Source: Ilyonectria destructans
Taxonomy: Eukaryota; Ascomycota; Sordariomycetes; Hypocreales; Nectriaceae
Direction: 5' to 3'
Assembly (NCBI GenBank): GCA_020740775.1
Contig: JAHEWK010000001.1
Coordinates: 4,898,001-4,962,000, forward strand
DNA: 64,000 bases
A model generated the notes under the pieces. It did no database searches, was not told the DNA's origin, and worked only from the letters and a program-made list of their open reading frames with translations. Position 1 is the stretch's first letter; each line of letters opens with the position of its first letter. The translations under genes were made by a program, and so were the position numbers. Below, in pieces: positions 22,311 to 35,003 of the stretch.

Positions 22311-23644
22311 ATGAGTGCAGCAATTGCAATGGCTCCCTCTCCTGCTCCTCACGAGAGGCCCTCCTATTCGGAGCTACCAGCGCCTACCGCTTCATCCATC
22401 CAGAGATCCAGCGCCCCCTCAGGCGCTGCCAATGCGACAATTCAATCCTCCACCAGCAGCAGCCCCAAGGCCGGCGCTGCTACCTCCAAGTCATCCCCTC
22501 CCAGCGCGTGAGTCTAGATTGCCCCATTCTAATCTCGAGTTGATTGCTGACTTGGCGTTCTGCTAATAGATCTCGTGCGGGTGGCCTTACCCCTAACCCA
22601 AAGATCATCGTCAAGAAAGAGCCCGCATCCCCCAGCATGCCCAACTCGCGACCCCGGCCCAGGAGACTCGACCTCTCCAAAAACACATCCAAATCGAACC
22701 AGCCTGCTACCGCACGGCCACTGACGGCCCGCGATAACCTCGGCATCCAAGAGGTCGGCATCGCCTGCCTCTCTCCGGGATTTGTCACCCAGGACCCCGT
22801 CATGAAGGAGCAGCTGCAGCGAAGTATGTCAGTGCGAGAACAGCAGCGACACATTATCGAGGCCAGACTTCACCAGCAGTCGGCCAAAGGTGACGGTCCC
22901 GACAAGGACCCTATGTCTGGGTTTGCTGCCAAGACGCCCGGTATGTCGCGCAGAAACAAGGCCCCCCCTGGCTTGTCTATTGTTGCGCCCTCCCACGAGC
23001 AGTTCGCCCACGAGCGAGTTATTCAGTCTGCCCCTCTGGGCCACAGCTTCACCGGCCGACAGCACCCGGCACCCTTGACTCGCCACATTGCCAACCAGCC
23101 CTCGAACTTGTCGAGCACCTCTCACATCCACCACGTCCCCGCCAACCAGACCAACAACCGATTACCGCCCATTAGCGACGTCTTCGGTCAGGGCCTGTCA
23201 GCGCACCCTGACAACGCCCCTCAGTCCTTGTACCCCAATGTCGGCAGCGCTCGAGCTCCCCTGGCATCTCCCGGACACCCCCCTCTCCCGCAGGCCCCCA
23301 CCCCTGGGCGCCCTCGCGAATATAGATCTGCCGAAGAGGCCCAGCAAGACATGGCCGGTGGCCGAGCTGAGCTCCTCCCCAAGTTGGTGCATTATGGCGG
23401 ACACCAGCCCCCTACTCCCCCCTCACCCGCACCTGGTGGCCGACCCATCGATGCATCCCGAAGCGCCAGTAAGCGAAGGACACGAGCTGAATACGAGGAT
23501 GGCAGCCCGCCTCTGGGCCACGGCCCGGCCGCTACCCGTCGTGGCCCCTTTGGCGCTGGACGCGATAGCCCTGAAACCCAAAAACAGAAGAAGGATGAGT
23601 TCATTCGATTATGTGAACGAGCTTGGGACTTGTTCCACTCTTGA
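22311..23644 (+). CDS. Uncharacterised Ser/Pro-rich protein, possible nuclear regulator
   Basis: Two exons (22311-22507, 22570-23644) encode 423 aa. I recognise no domain. Most of the protein is Pro/Ser/Ala-rich and likely disordered, yet three segments are less biased and look constrained: about 120-172 (IQEVGIACLSPGF, then MKEQLQRSMSVREQQRHIIEARL, a probable helix), 197-232 (SRRNKAPPGLSIVAPSHEQF-like), and the final 25 residues (KKDEFIRLCERAWDLF, a probable amphipathic helix). Residues 80-87 read VKKEPASP, which fits the phosphorylation-dependent SUMO motif. A basic RPRPRR stretch at 93-98 could be a nuclear signal. The start has A at -3; another ATG lies six codons in. The intron is short and supported by in-frame closure. 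The very long upstream region resembles that of regulatory genes. Function is unknown. Confidence 0.82.
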
Positions 23645-25730
23645 TGCAATCACACAACTATCGATGATGCTTTGCAACTATAATTACCTCGGATTGGCCT
23701 GACGCTTGTTGGGCGGTGTAATCCAGACCTCATTCTTGTTTATTATTTTCCGGTTTCATCGCAGCTACTCCGAATTGGCACAAAACGGTATGAGGATCCG
23801 GTGGTTACGGGGGGGTTTATTGAGCGCGGATGTAATGTCTTTGTCTACGACGCCACGAGTCTTTTGCGTCGACGCATCTTGGGGGGTTTGTGAGTGAAGG
23901 GGGTAAGGTCCCTTGGACTCTCCCTGGGGGTTTTATTCTGAAATTGGACGGGCAACGATATATACTGTTGGGCATGCCAAGCGGCCATTGCATGCAACTT
24001 GTTTCTTTTTTGGATTTCGCTATTCTTACCATGTCGTCCTCTGCCCTGGGGGCCCCATGCATAGGGAAGGAAACTGGGCTTTCTATCGGTCCCTTGGATA
24101 GGGCTTCGACGGAAATTGGGGTGAATGGGTTCTTCTGGTGGTTTGTGCATGGGTTTTTGGCAGGTATCGTCTGTATTCACACGGTGCCTTTTGTCGTCAG
24201 GTTCTGGCGGAGGGAAAGGTTTCTGGCTTGTCGAGGAATGTCGACCTCGCAAACAAGACGAGTTTCATGTAGGACAACTCGAAATGGGATATACGCACCT
24301 ACAGCATTGCGTACTCTGCTCCTCAACTCCTGTGCTTCCGTCTCCTCTGGGCGTACTCTGTTGGTTGCCCCGTCGATGTGATGTGTCGTGTGTAATTGCC
24401 GGCTTGACGTAGAGTTAGACAGGCCTGAATAGATCCTCCACACGAGAACATCTGTCAAAGCATATTCCCACCTGTGATGACCTTAAATCCTATCTACTAT
24501 TCCTCAGCCCTCACGTGCGAGCTATACCTCGGCCTACTCACATTGGTCTCAGCTTCTTTTGTGCCGACGGAAACTGACTCAGCGACAGAGAAGCTCGGTC
24601 CCGACCGCCGCTTCGTGCGAAGCCCGAGACTGGCCGAACCACCCTGACCCCGGAGGAAACAAAACCCACGATGGCGTCGATAAATCGCAAATTCAGCGAC
24701 GTGGGATTGCGTGTTGCTGTAGAAATCAGATGAGCTGAAAACCGAAATTGCAGACACGCTCGCTCGCCACGTTCACCATTCAGTTAGGGGTTGATTCGTT
24801 TTGTATATGGTTTTGGCCATGGGATGTCAAGATATTCCCATGTTCAAAGAGTAGAACTGCCCATCTCAACCACCTCACTCTACTCACTCTCTTGAGAGAA
24901 GAGCAGCAAAGCGAGTGAGATTATTCAGAGAGACACATCTACCTAGCCAACCATGAGACATAGGGGAAACAAGAGTCCCCGTCCCTCGTCATCGTGCGCA
25001 ACGCGTCGCCTCAGATGGACTTCCTTTCTGACGGCGTCCTTCCATGCCCATCCATTCACCATTCCCAACCCTACAAACGTAGCCCCGAATTTTCCTGCCG
25101 GGATCCATATCCAATCCTGCCAAAAATATCCATTTTTGCCTCTGCTCTGTTCTGTTCTGCCTTGGAGAATGCGCCCATCCGACTCGCCGGCCTGAAGTAG
25201 AGCGCCGTCATGTGTGTAAAAAAGCGACTTGGAGATGCCGTCAACAGAAATGAGCCTACCCCCTATGTTGCCGGCCGAAAGAACCCCGGCTGGTTTGAGA
25301 ACTACCACCCACCCTTTCCCTCTCGTCGTGGAACCAAAGTCGGAACCGAGAGATGCGAAAAACGCTCAAGCAAAAACAGCCCTGTATATTAACAGATGCG
25401 CCAAACACCGATGCTGGGTAACATATGACAAAAGGAAAAGAAAAGCCTCAAATGGACGTAAGTCATCGAATCGTCAGCTGGGGCAGGAACAGAAGAACCG
25501 TCTGAAGCCTGTGCGTTCCACGGCAGGACGGGGAAGCATCCTGCCTCGGCGAGTCCCCTGAGGAGCAGGGGCTTTCTTGAAGAGTTATGCTCCGCTCCAG
25601 GTCGTTAGTGCATAATGCGTTTCCGAGCTTGTCTGGATCACGAAGCAAGCACCGGCGTGGCCTGTCAGGGGACGTGGTCGACTAGAAGGCCTAGTCGGGA
25701 TAACACACTATCCGTGTAGGTGGATATCCA
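23645..25730. other. Convergent intergenic region, 2.1 kb
   Basis: The region lies between the stops of a plus- and a minus-strand gene. It must include both 3' untranslated regions. No gene, tRNA or repeat of note is seen. Confidence 0.5.
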
Positions 25731-27302
25731 TTACAGACCCTCTTCACCAGCCTTGCATAGCTTGATCTCGCGAACCCACTCCGACTTAAGGACTTGGGCA
25801 GCTGTCAAGCGACGGGTTGGGTGAGGGTCGAGGACCGAGTAGATGACATTGCGACAACGCGCCTGTCCATCGTGTTAGTACGTCACTGCAATCTCGTTGG
25901 GGAAGGAAGGCCTTACGCGATGAAGGGACTCGATCGGTCCATATCCCTCCTCGTCCCGTCGACCTTCCAGATAACGGGCATAAAATTCATCATCATCCTT
26001 CTTGGCCAAGCGCCAGAGGTGGCGACCGGTGCGCATAGCCATATAGATGACACCACAGGCCCAGACATCGACGGCTCTAGCATCAAACTCCTTGTCTGTG
26101 TACTCCTCGGGAGAGATATAGGGTGCGGAGCCACATAGACCCGAGACCATATGGGCGTCTGTTTCCCAAGCCATTCGGAAGCACTCTCCGTTGCCAAAGT
26201 CGGTGATTTTGAGGCCGCCGCGAGTGGTAAGGAGGAGATTCTCCGGCTTGAGATCGCGATGCGCAACGCCCATTTCGTGCAGGTACTCAACACCTCGCAT
26301 CATTTGCTTAAAGAAACAGTCGGCCTCCTGAACCTCAAGCTTGCCACTTGAGAGGACAAGGGTATATAAATCACCACCGGCACAGAACTCCATGACTTCA
26401 CAGTAGTCACCCTTGGCATCTTTGAGTAAGTCGAGAGTATGGATGACGTTGGGGTGTCGAAGTGAGGAAGAAATACAGAACTCAGCCGTAAGGCGCTTGC
26501 TGTACTTCTTCTCCGTCTCTTCGGGTCGGCGACGGAACTCCTTCACAGCAAAGAGCTTCTCGCCGCTCCCACCCACCTTCTTGTGGGAGATTCGCACGAT
26601 GCCGAAAGCACCGCGGCCGACGACTTCTTGACATTTTCCATACTTTTCGACGAGGGTGGATGTCGCGTTGGCGTTGGGTCCAGCCTTCTTCTCACCGGCC
26701 TCCTCCTTCTCCAGTCTTAGTGAATCGACCCAGTTGGAGACGAGCGAGAGATCATGATCAGGCGCTGCCTCCTGCTTCTTGCCCAGTATGGATCTCCACA
26801 TGTCCGAAAGCTTCTCTTGTCTGCGGCTCGATTTCAAGTGGTGCTCATGGCCACCTGTGGCGTCGGGAAGGAGGACGAAGCGCTGCTGGGGCTCCTTTGT
26901 GGCTGGAGCTTTGGCGGGCTTGACCGAGGAGGAAGCCTTGTCCACAGGTTTCGCTACGGGCTTCTCGGCGCCCTTCTCGATGGAGCCAGGCTTGCGGGGG
27001 AGGGGAGAGGCGGCGCCATTGATCGAAGTGGCCCTTGGGCGGTTGGCGAGGTCGGCGGGGGGAGGAGTGGATGTGCCCAGACGAACAGATTCCTTGGAGA
27101 ACATGCGAGTAAAGCGTTCTTTCACAGATCCTCTGTCGGAGGGCTTGAGGTGACCGTCAGGAACGGGGTTGCCGTTGACGTTGGTGCCATTCTGCGGGGT
27201 CAAGCCGGGGGGCTTCTTGACGCCCTCCTGAGACTTGATCGACGAGGGCTTAGAACTCGAGGCGGAGGGCGGTTTGGTCGAGGGGACGGAAGGAGTCGGC
27301 AT
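25731..27302 (-). CDS. HAL4/SAT4-type serine/threonine protein kinase
   Basis: Two exons, complement of 25731-25862 and 25917-27302, give 505 aa. Residues 1-220 are a low-complexity, Ser/Pro/Lys-rich N-terminus. The kinase domain spans about 222-495: glycine loop GRGAFG at 229-234, VAIK-type Lys254 in FAVKEF, HRD at 348-350, DFG at 368-370, and an APE-like SPEEY at 398. The fungal-specific NPR/HAL subfamily shows in DFGNGECFR and in the segment LCGSAPYISPEEY. In yeast, Hal4 and Hal5 stabilise Trk potassium transporters and other nutrient carriers at the plasma membrane, so a role in ion homeostasis is inferred. The start is the ATG at 27302 (A at -3); the frame is open further upstream, but only a GTG lies there. 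Exon 2 supplies the final kinase helix. Confidence 0.92.
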
Positions 27303-28560
27303 TTTCGTAGGAGAGGCGGCGACGCAGGGAGAGGGAGGGAGAGGTGGCGAGGCGGAAGGAAGAGTGAATGAGGGTGTGTTGGTAGAAGAAGATGCGCGCA
27401 CCGAGGTGCAGCAAAATCAAGAGTAGGAGCAAGAGCAGGAGCAGGAGCAAGAGCAAGGGCGGAAGCAGCAATCGCACGAGCACCAGGACAAGCACAGCTC
27501 AGCTCAGAACGACGCGGCACGGCGCAAGGCGATGTGTCGCGCAGGGGTGAACCAAGACACTGCGGGTTTTGCGGGCGGCGGGTGTGCAACGATGATGTGA
27601 GTCGCAGGCCGTTGCAGCAAGGTGCAGGTGTTGCAGGTTGGTGCAGTGCGGGACAGCAGGCGGATGGATGACGGTTGGAGTATTGGGGTTGTAGGGGTGC
27701 AGAGTGGATGGTGACAGTGGCCGGGATGCTGGCGGGGTGGTGGATCACTGGGCAGTGCACTGGTGCAGGGCACAGCGCTGGACAATTCTGGGCGGTTGAT
27801 GGACAGGCCACCGAACAATTGTCGACGTCAACTCAAACCACACACAGGTCCAGAGCGCAAGCGCAGATCCTCAAACCAGAACCAGGCGCTGGCGCAGTTT
27901 CTTGGCTGACGAGTGCCGAGGCGAACAAGCAGACAGCCAGGCCAACCGTGTGCGATGCCGTGTCGTGCAGAAGCCCGAGGACAGCGACGGCACAAGAGTG
28001 GATGGAGTCTTTTGCTTTGGGGGCCTTGAGAGGAACCGCTGGGGGAGAGCTGGCCAGGGCGGCTGGGGGGACCGACTGTAAGCACAGGGAAATCGGAGGA
28101 CGCTCAGTGGCGCAAAGGGACGCCTCGGGGCGTGATGGGCTCAGGCCCAGCTGGGAGCTGCTCGTACCACGGGCAAAATGGGGCGATTTGGTTGCCACGC
28201 CGCGCCAGGAGACCACGGGGTTCGGGGGAGGAGAGAGGAAGGAGGGGAGGAGGGAAGGAGTGTGAAAGGAAGCAACAGGAGAGCGGGAATTTAAGCTTGG
28301 GAGAAGGACGGGGACGGGAAAAAGTTGAGTGAGGGCTTTGAGGTAATGTACTTAGTGGTGAGTGAAATGAGAGAAGTGCGAGGGCGAGCGGGTAGGGTCG
28401 AGGGTCTAGGTGGAGACTGCAGACCGGCTCGGCCACTGTACAAGGCAAAGGTAGGCGGGCAGGCGCTGCAGCACCTGTTTCGGTCTTTTGGTTCTGCCAC
28501 TGACTCTGTGGTCGGGGCCAAAGAGACTTGTACATATGGGAGGATGAACTAACTAACACA
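27303..28560 (-). promoter_or_regulatory. Promoter and probable long leader of the HAL4-type kinase
   Basis: On the minus strand this region is pyrimidine-rich in several blocks, above all around 28210-28330, where the plus strand is almost all purine. That block is the likely core promoter and implies a leader near 0.9 kb. A GAGCAA/GAGCAG hexamer array lies at 27425-27470. No gene is seen. Confidence 0.45.
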
Positions 28561-31500
28561 GGTACCTGCAGGCTGGAGTGGATGATGCTGGCGGTGGCTT
28601 TCTAGCCTGGCCCTCCGTACTCCATCGGCAGGGGGGTCAGAAGGCCAGCTCAGTCCTTCTAGCCGTACAATGTAGGTGCCACCGGCGCGGCCCCCCTCTC
28701 TCTCATGTCATGCATCTCTTGAGGGAGGGTAGGTAGGGCAGGGTATGCATGGGATGACATGGGAGCGAGTTCTAGCCGTGGCCACGGCGGTGATGAGGAA
28801 GCCCCCGAAGCAGCAGGGCCCGGAAGGGGAGGGGTGGTGATGCACTGCTGGCCGCCCGCCAAATCCCGGGTCAGCGAAGCACGAAGCAGCACGACGTGCG
28901 AGTGGAGGGGCGTGCAAAATCGAAGACTGAGAGGCTGGAAGGGCTGGAAGGCTGGAAGAGGCAAGGACGGGCACAAGATTTGGAAGGATGGGATGGATGG
29001 ATCAATGGGTGCGAGTTTCGAGGTACGAATACCCAAAGGGGAATCCAAGCCAAGTACAGCGCGAGGATGGTCCCGGTCTGCGAGGTCCCTTTCGGGCTGA
29101 GCCAAGACGGCAAGGTACCTGACGCCGGAGCCCGCCAAGCGCTCGCTGTCGAGGTGGAGGTGCGGATGAGGTATGTGGTACGCACCCGACGCCAATGAGT
29201 CCGTACAGTATGTGCTTGGAGCAAGGGCATCCAGCCCAGTAGCCAGCACCAAGACCAACAAGGAGCCAAGGAGCCCCCAAGGAGCCAAGCTTTGAGGCGA
29301 GGTGAGCCCTGCAAAGGGGAGCGTGCTCTCCCCGACCCCCGTCCCTCGACGTCGACGGTGAAACAAGGTCCAAGATCTCTTCCGATGGATGCGCTGAACG
29401 TGAGGTAAATCCCGGCAACAGCAGATTTGAAAAGTCACGAACCCCAGGTGCAACAAGACAGAAGTAAAGAAGACGCTTCTCCTCCTTCTTATGCCCAAGT
29501 GACGTAGGTATGTATGGTGGGGATGGAAGGGAAGCCCCAGTAAGACGAGAAGAGAAGAGAAGTCAAGTGACGACGGGAATCAAAACCGGCAAAACGAGCA
29601 ACCGCCGGGCATTTGACAGAGGCGGGAACTGGGGGCTAGCAGACCACTGGACTGGACGGCCGCAATAGAGGGACAGGAAGGTAGACGAAGGTCACTCACG
29701 TCAATTCCAACCCGCCCGTTAGCCTCGGTACCAACAACCAACTAGCATGTTCTCACCCCATAGGTAAGGCGAGGCAATGCAAGGCGAGGCACGCCAGGGA
29801 ACAGGTGCCAGTCGGGCTGTGCGTGCTCACTTCTGGGTTTCCAGCCGCGCGCGTGTAAGAATGGTGAGGAGGCGGGCACAAGTGGACGGGAAGTGGACGG
29901 GAAACGATGACGGATAGAAACGACTCATGGTCCCTTCGTCGAACAACGGTCCAGAAACCCATTCCAGTCAGGGCGAGACAGCCAACAGTTTAACATTAGT
30001 GCGAGTGGGATGAGGAAGCGATGCACCGCGCGATGCGGACCAGTGCGAATGCGGTGCGGTGCACGGCAGTGGAGCCCTCGTCTGCGTCTGCGATGATGGA
30101 TGAGGAGAAGAAGTTTCCGGGCTTGGTGAATCTGGGGCGAACGAGGGAGAATGAGGGAAAGGGAACCAATGGGTTTGGATGTCGTCGCCGGTTTCGTCAT
30201 TTCCATGACGCGCGCGCGCGCCCGGGACTGGCACTAGGGGCCTCCAGGGGACCAGGCCGTGAACGGTACCACCTGAGCGCGCGCTCTGTGGCTACAGCGG
30301 CCCTACAGCAGGTCCTACAGAGGGTGGTACAGCAGGTCGTGTGTATTGGGACGAACCGGGCGGCGACCCAGACACCACCCGACCTGCCGTACACGGATAG
30401 CCTCTGTGCTGCGCTGCTTCTCTGTCCGTGATATCCGCTGCTGCGCATGGTGCCGACATAGCCATGGTGCGCCGGCATTTGCCTCCATCTTCGCCTCCGT
30501 GTCCCAAACCTTCTCGCAGGTGCCACGCCGACCTCGTGTCGTGCGTTTTCGTGGTGTTGCGAGGCTGCCGTTGATGATAAATCCACGCGAGGGAGTCGAT
30601 AGCCCCCGGTCCACACCAGAAGTGCCAAGCATAATGGCGCAGAAGTCAGCGCTGCTGCACGGCTCGAGCGCCAGCAGCCCAGATGGACAAGATCTGGCTA
30701 GACAGGGATGCCAAAATGTGGAGAGAGCAAGGAGCCCACAACCACGCTGCCAGCCCCACGCGAGTGAAAGAAACATAGCTGCTCTTAGACCGTTGGCTAT
30801 TCAGTACCAAGTCGATGGAATTGCCTAGCCAAACAACCGGTAAAGATGAGCCTATTTTTGGAAATGGACAAATATAACTGAGAACTGCGTTGTTCTACAC
30901 GCTCTAGGTCTTTGACCAGCCAATCCGTTCCCCCTCAACTCTCGTTGCCATTGGAAAATTACGAGCGGAGGAAAGGCTGGACGGCACCGTATTCTGTCAC
31001 CCCCTCTTGGCAGCGCAAGGCCACGAACCCCGGGCGGCCGGGTGGTGGGGGGAGCTTGCACACAATCACGCTGGTGATGTGGAGTGCCAAGGCTCTCTGC
31101 CACCAGACTGGAGCCTTTCGAGAGTCAGAACAGAAACTCGGAAATCGAGAAGGGTCCAAGCCTTTGGAGATGGCTCATCTATCCGATCCGACCACAATCA
31201 GAAACGCCGATACCAACACAGTCTCCCGTCGGTTTCGATTGACCCCGTAGCAGGTATAGGCCGAGGCCCAACTTGCATTTCACCGCATCGGCAGGGTACA
31301 TCGCGCGCTGTACCAGTCAAGACCCCAGCGACGTCATCCACTGACATTCGAGGATGCATGAAAGCCACTGGAATATGGAACACACGAGACGCCCAGGATC
31401 CTTTGTCCAACGAAGGCGCCAGCCGCACCGCCAGCCTGGACTTTGGCCGCCCTTGCGAATACGCCATTACCCGCAATCCCGCGTTAGGTTCGATGACTTG

Positions 31501-34500
31501 TTCGTGCTAGGTTGTTCTCTCATCCTCACTGCTGCGCCTGCACCGCCTTTCGGCTGACTGGTAGGAAGGAACCTTGTGATACGTTGTCCTCCATCAGTAT
31601 CCTAGGCAGGTACCAACCGTAATGTTGGTAGTTGCGTCAGGTCAAGGTAGTTGGAGAGGTAGATCAGGAAGGAAGTACCTGACATCACGAACCGTAACTT
31701 CAGTCTTCTGGTCAGTTATTAAGTCAGGCATTCACATTCCCTCCACCGACTCTTCAATAATCCACCAACCACCAACCACCACCAAACACAGCAGCCACCC
31801 TGCATCCTCACCGTCAGCCACTCCCTCCCGACCATATGGCCTCGCGACCCTTCCACTCGACATCCCGAGTTGGATCGCCCAGTTGAGAGGGGGATAACGA
31901 GGTCGCCTGTTGCGGTCCAGGGAAACTGGTGGAGCGTGTGATGCATGTTTCCACACGTCCGCTACATGCCTACCCACTTGCAGCCGTCAATTTGTCGGAT
32001 GCATGTAAGTCAAGGGGATCCGACCCTTAGTATTCTCTCCGTTGTGGATTGGCACACGAGCCTCCGGTCTACACAAGCGAGACATCTGCACGCCTGTTGC
32101 TCCGCATTTCCAGTATGTTGAGCATCCGGAAATAGGCGACGGGAGACTTCCTAGGTGAAGCAGAGGACTGATGTTTGGGGACATTTTTCATGGACCACAG
32201 CCTCGCACTGCCCTATCTCTGTCCATTCGAATTCGACCAATGGATCTCCAACTTGGCCAAATTTCGCCGAGGCAGTCCGCAGTTGAGCTAATCTTCCCAC
32301 GCTGTAGCGCAGGATTCCGGCCTCGTCCGTCCCCGCGAATCGGCTCTGCTCGCCAATTGGGATATGAGGCATTTCCGTGCGACCGGGTCGATGAAGAGTG
32401 AAGTGGCATGGCTCTCTAAGGGTGCTGCTGCCGCCACCGCCGCCGCCGCTGCTGCTGCTGCTGCTGCTGCTGCCGTTGCCGTTGCCGTTACCGCTTCTCG
32501 ACTATCAACCATCCCTGGTAGACCCTAATAGGTCGTCGGTACTGGACGTGCATTTCCGCGTTGTCTGCGGTGCTCCAGACACCTCCATCAGACTCCGGAG
32601 CGGCCAAGATTCCAGCCACCCCCAGTCCCTGGCCTGAATTCCGAGCTGTCGAGCACGGCACTTCCCCGTCTGCCGCCGGTGTGCATTCGATGAGGCCTCC
32701 TGCGGCGCCCGGACCAGTTCTCAGTCTGCAGCGACCCGCCAGCCAAGAACACAGACAACAAACTCGGGTGCTCCCCTGCCTTGAAATGAGGTCAGTTCCC
32801 ACAGCTTTTCATCGTAGATGCTTACATGTGAAGGCCGAGTCCCTCTGGCCAAGCATCTCGCTGCCGAGAGCCCGCCAGCCGACAACCATATCCGGCTTGG
32901 CCCAGATGTCACGTAGTAATGCCCGGGTCGCGCAGAGGCCAGTTCTCGCGAGCCGCATCAAATACGCCCCGGTCGTAGTCTATACCTCGTCTTAACGTCC
33001 AGGCAGGCCACCTGCCCACGAAGACCTAGGCCAGGCGCTTGTTTGAAGCTGTGGATCCCATCATCTTCAGACAGGCATACGGCACCACATCATCCTTGGT
33101 CGCCAGAATGAGGCTGGCCATCCCCCAGGAATTATCCCAGCAACCTGCTTCCACAATCGAACAATTGCTGCGAGTTTCATCTTCGCCAAAATACTCTAAA
33201 TTTGTCTAGGACAAGGATAAACCACCCCTGCTTCCGTCACCGGCCATTGTCCCCACGACATCTCCACCTCGTTCAGGATATCCGCGACTTGATCAGGGAC
33301 AGGGGATGAGACGCTTCGAGGAAGTACTCTTGGACGAATTACACGAGCTTACCTATCAGTCGCTATTTCTACATACAGACATAACAAGATGCACACGGTC
33401 CCGGAGCCTCAGGTCCCACGCCCTCCCCGTGCTATCAATCGGCACATTTTTTTGTGCTATCTGCACATTTTTTGGCTGGGTAGGTATGCCGGGGATGTCA
33501 ACTACCGCAACCTCACCGTTCAACCAGCCAAGCAATCTCTGACGTCACACCGTCTTCCTTTGCTTCAATTTGCACCTGGAATCACACCGAAAAGCCACAT
33601 CTCTTGGGACTCCCTCTGTTGCCGCCTCGTGCTTTATCGCCCGCGCCTGAGTGGCTCACCAACATTCACCACGCAGGGTACTGATTTAGGGCTTCTCGGC
33701 AACCCACACCTCGAGCTTACACGCCGGTACAATGTACAGAAGATTCCATCTCAGCCCAGCTGTCACATAGCCAATGCCCCTGTTCCGTACCCGTGCATGT
33801 CTCACGGCAGCTCCCCGGTAGCTACGAATCCTGGGCAGGAGGTCGTACCTAGGGCAACGCCTCCCACGTGGCTCTAGTCATTCTGCGTGAGACTGGCATC
33901 TCCAATAGTTCCCGCTTATGTACGAAGGCTGGCGCAGGAAGTTTGACAACTTCCCAAGGTACAAGTACATACCGGTTGTACAGTGTAGCACAGTCCACAA
34001 TGAGTCCCTGCAACCATTATTATTTAGTCCCTAGGTAACGCACTAAATTTGTATCATTGTTCTCCTAAAGGTGAGGGTTTGGATCGATAGGTGCTGTTAA
34101 CTTTAAGTACACTACAGTATATCACATTGAATTCCTTTTCTATTTCCAATTTTAGAGGAGAGCTCCGTTGAGGCCCTATTTGCTCCGTTGATGGGCCGCA
34201 TATCGTACTGTGTGGGGCCGCCTGGATACCATCAAAGTTGCCAAACTTCCTCCGCCAGCCTTCGTACGGCGTGGGCCCCGAACTGATAGTTTCTCTTCGG
34301 TCCAGGTGCCACCGCGGCAACTAACTGAGTTCCAAGGGGCGCGGCCTCCTTTGCAGGTATTGATGCCCGGACCGATCGCAATGGAACGAGCTCGGAATAA
34401 AACACACGGTTCCCGCCCGAAGTAGCACCTCCGCAGGCAGCTCGAACATATCGCCCTCTGCCTACGATGAAGATGAAGATAAATGATTCACTGACTAGGG

Positions 34501-35003
34501 AGGTATTCCACCGCCTCGACCCCGGCTCGCCGTGCCTGCCCGGGATTAGCAGCTCCACATGGTGAGAGGTACCAGCGGTGAGCTTTCCTTTGCACTCACC
34601 GTCATTCGTCGAGGTGGGACAGCCATGTCGTGCTCGGGGCGTAAAGTGACAGGTTATCTGCCATTGATTAAGCACTGTCAGGGACTTCGAACCCCTCGAC
34701 AGGTAGCATGCATGGTTGATCATCCAGTCTAGGGTGCTGCCATACCGGGGTAGCGGCTGCAGATGCGTGTTGCTCGGGGAATACTTGTGGATTTTCCGAC
34801 CACCCTTATCTTGTGGTTCCCTCATGCTTATGTATGGTATCACTAACGCACCTGTCCAACTCGATCAATCTGAACACACCTTCCGCTGTTTCTTCCCCAA
34901 ACGCCATTATCCCAGTGTGGTATCCAACCCACAGCCCGCCGCCTGCCATGGCAATTCATTCGCGTCTCTATTCCTGGCCGGCCAGCTGCCCAACTGGCTA
35001 ACC
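28561..35003. other. Gene-free region, 6.4 kb
   Basis: No gene is supported. The longest open frame (279 codons, minus, 28659-29498) has no family features. There are short GA-rich repeats at 28920-29000, a CTG/CCG microsatellite at 32423 and an AT-rich islet at 34010-34160. The right end should be the 3' flank of the kinase gene that stops at 35004. A TTCGAAC at 34687 resembles a tRNA T loop, but no cloverleaf forms around it. Confidence 0.5.
32423..32494 (+). repeat. GCTGCT/CCGCCG trinucleotide and GTTGCC hexamer microsatellite
   Basis: A compound array of (CTG)n and (CCG)n, then four CCGTTG-like hexamers. It lies outside any supported gene. Confidence 0.8.

Noticed and set aside
27303..27401. 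Longer start for the HAL4-type kinase at 27401
   Set aside because: The codon there is GTG, not ATG; the first ATG in frame is at 27302 with a good context.
28659..29498. 279-codon minus-strand open frame
   Set aside because: Pro/Leu/Ser-rich without any family feature; it overlaps simple GGCTGGAAG and CAAGGAGC repeats and has no conserved segment.
34670..34710. TTCGAAC loop resembling a tRNA T arm
   Set aside because: The flanking stem pairs poorly and no acceptor, D or anticodon stem can be drawn around it.
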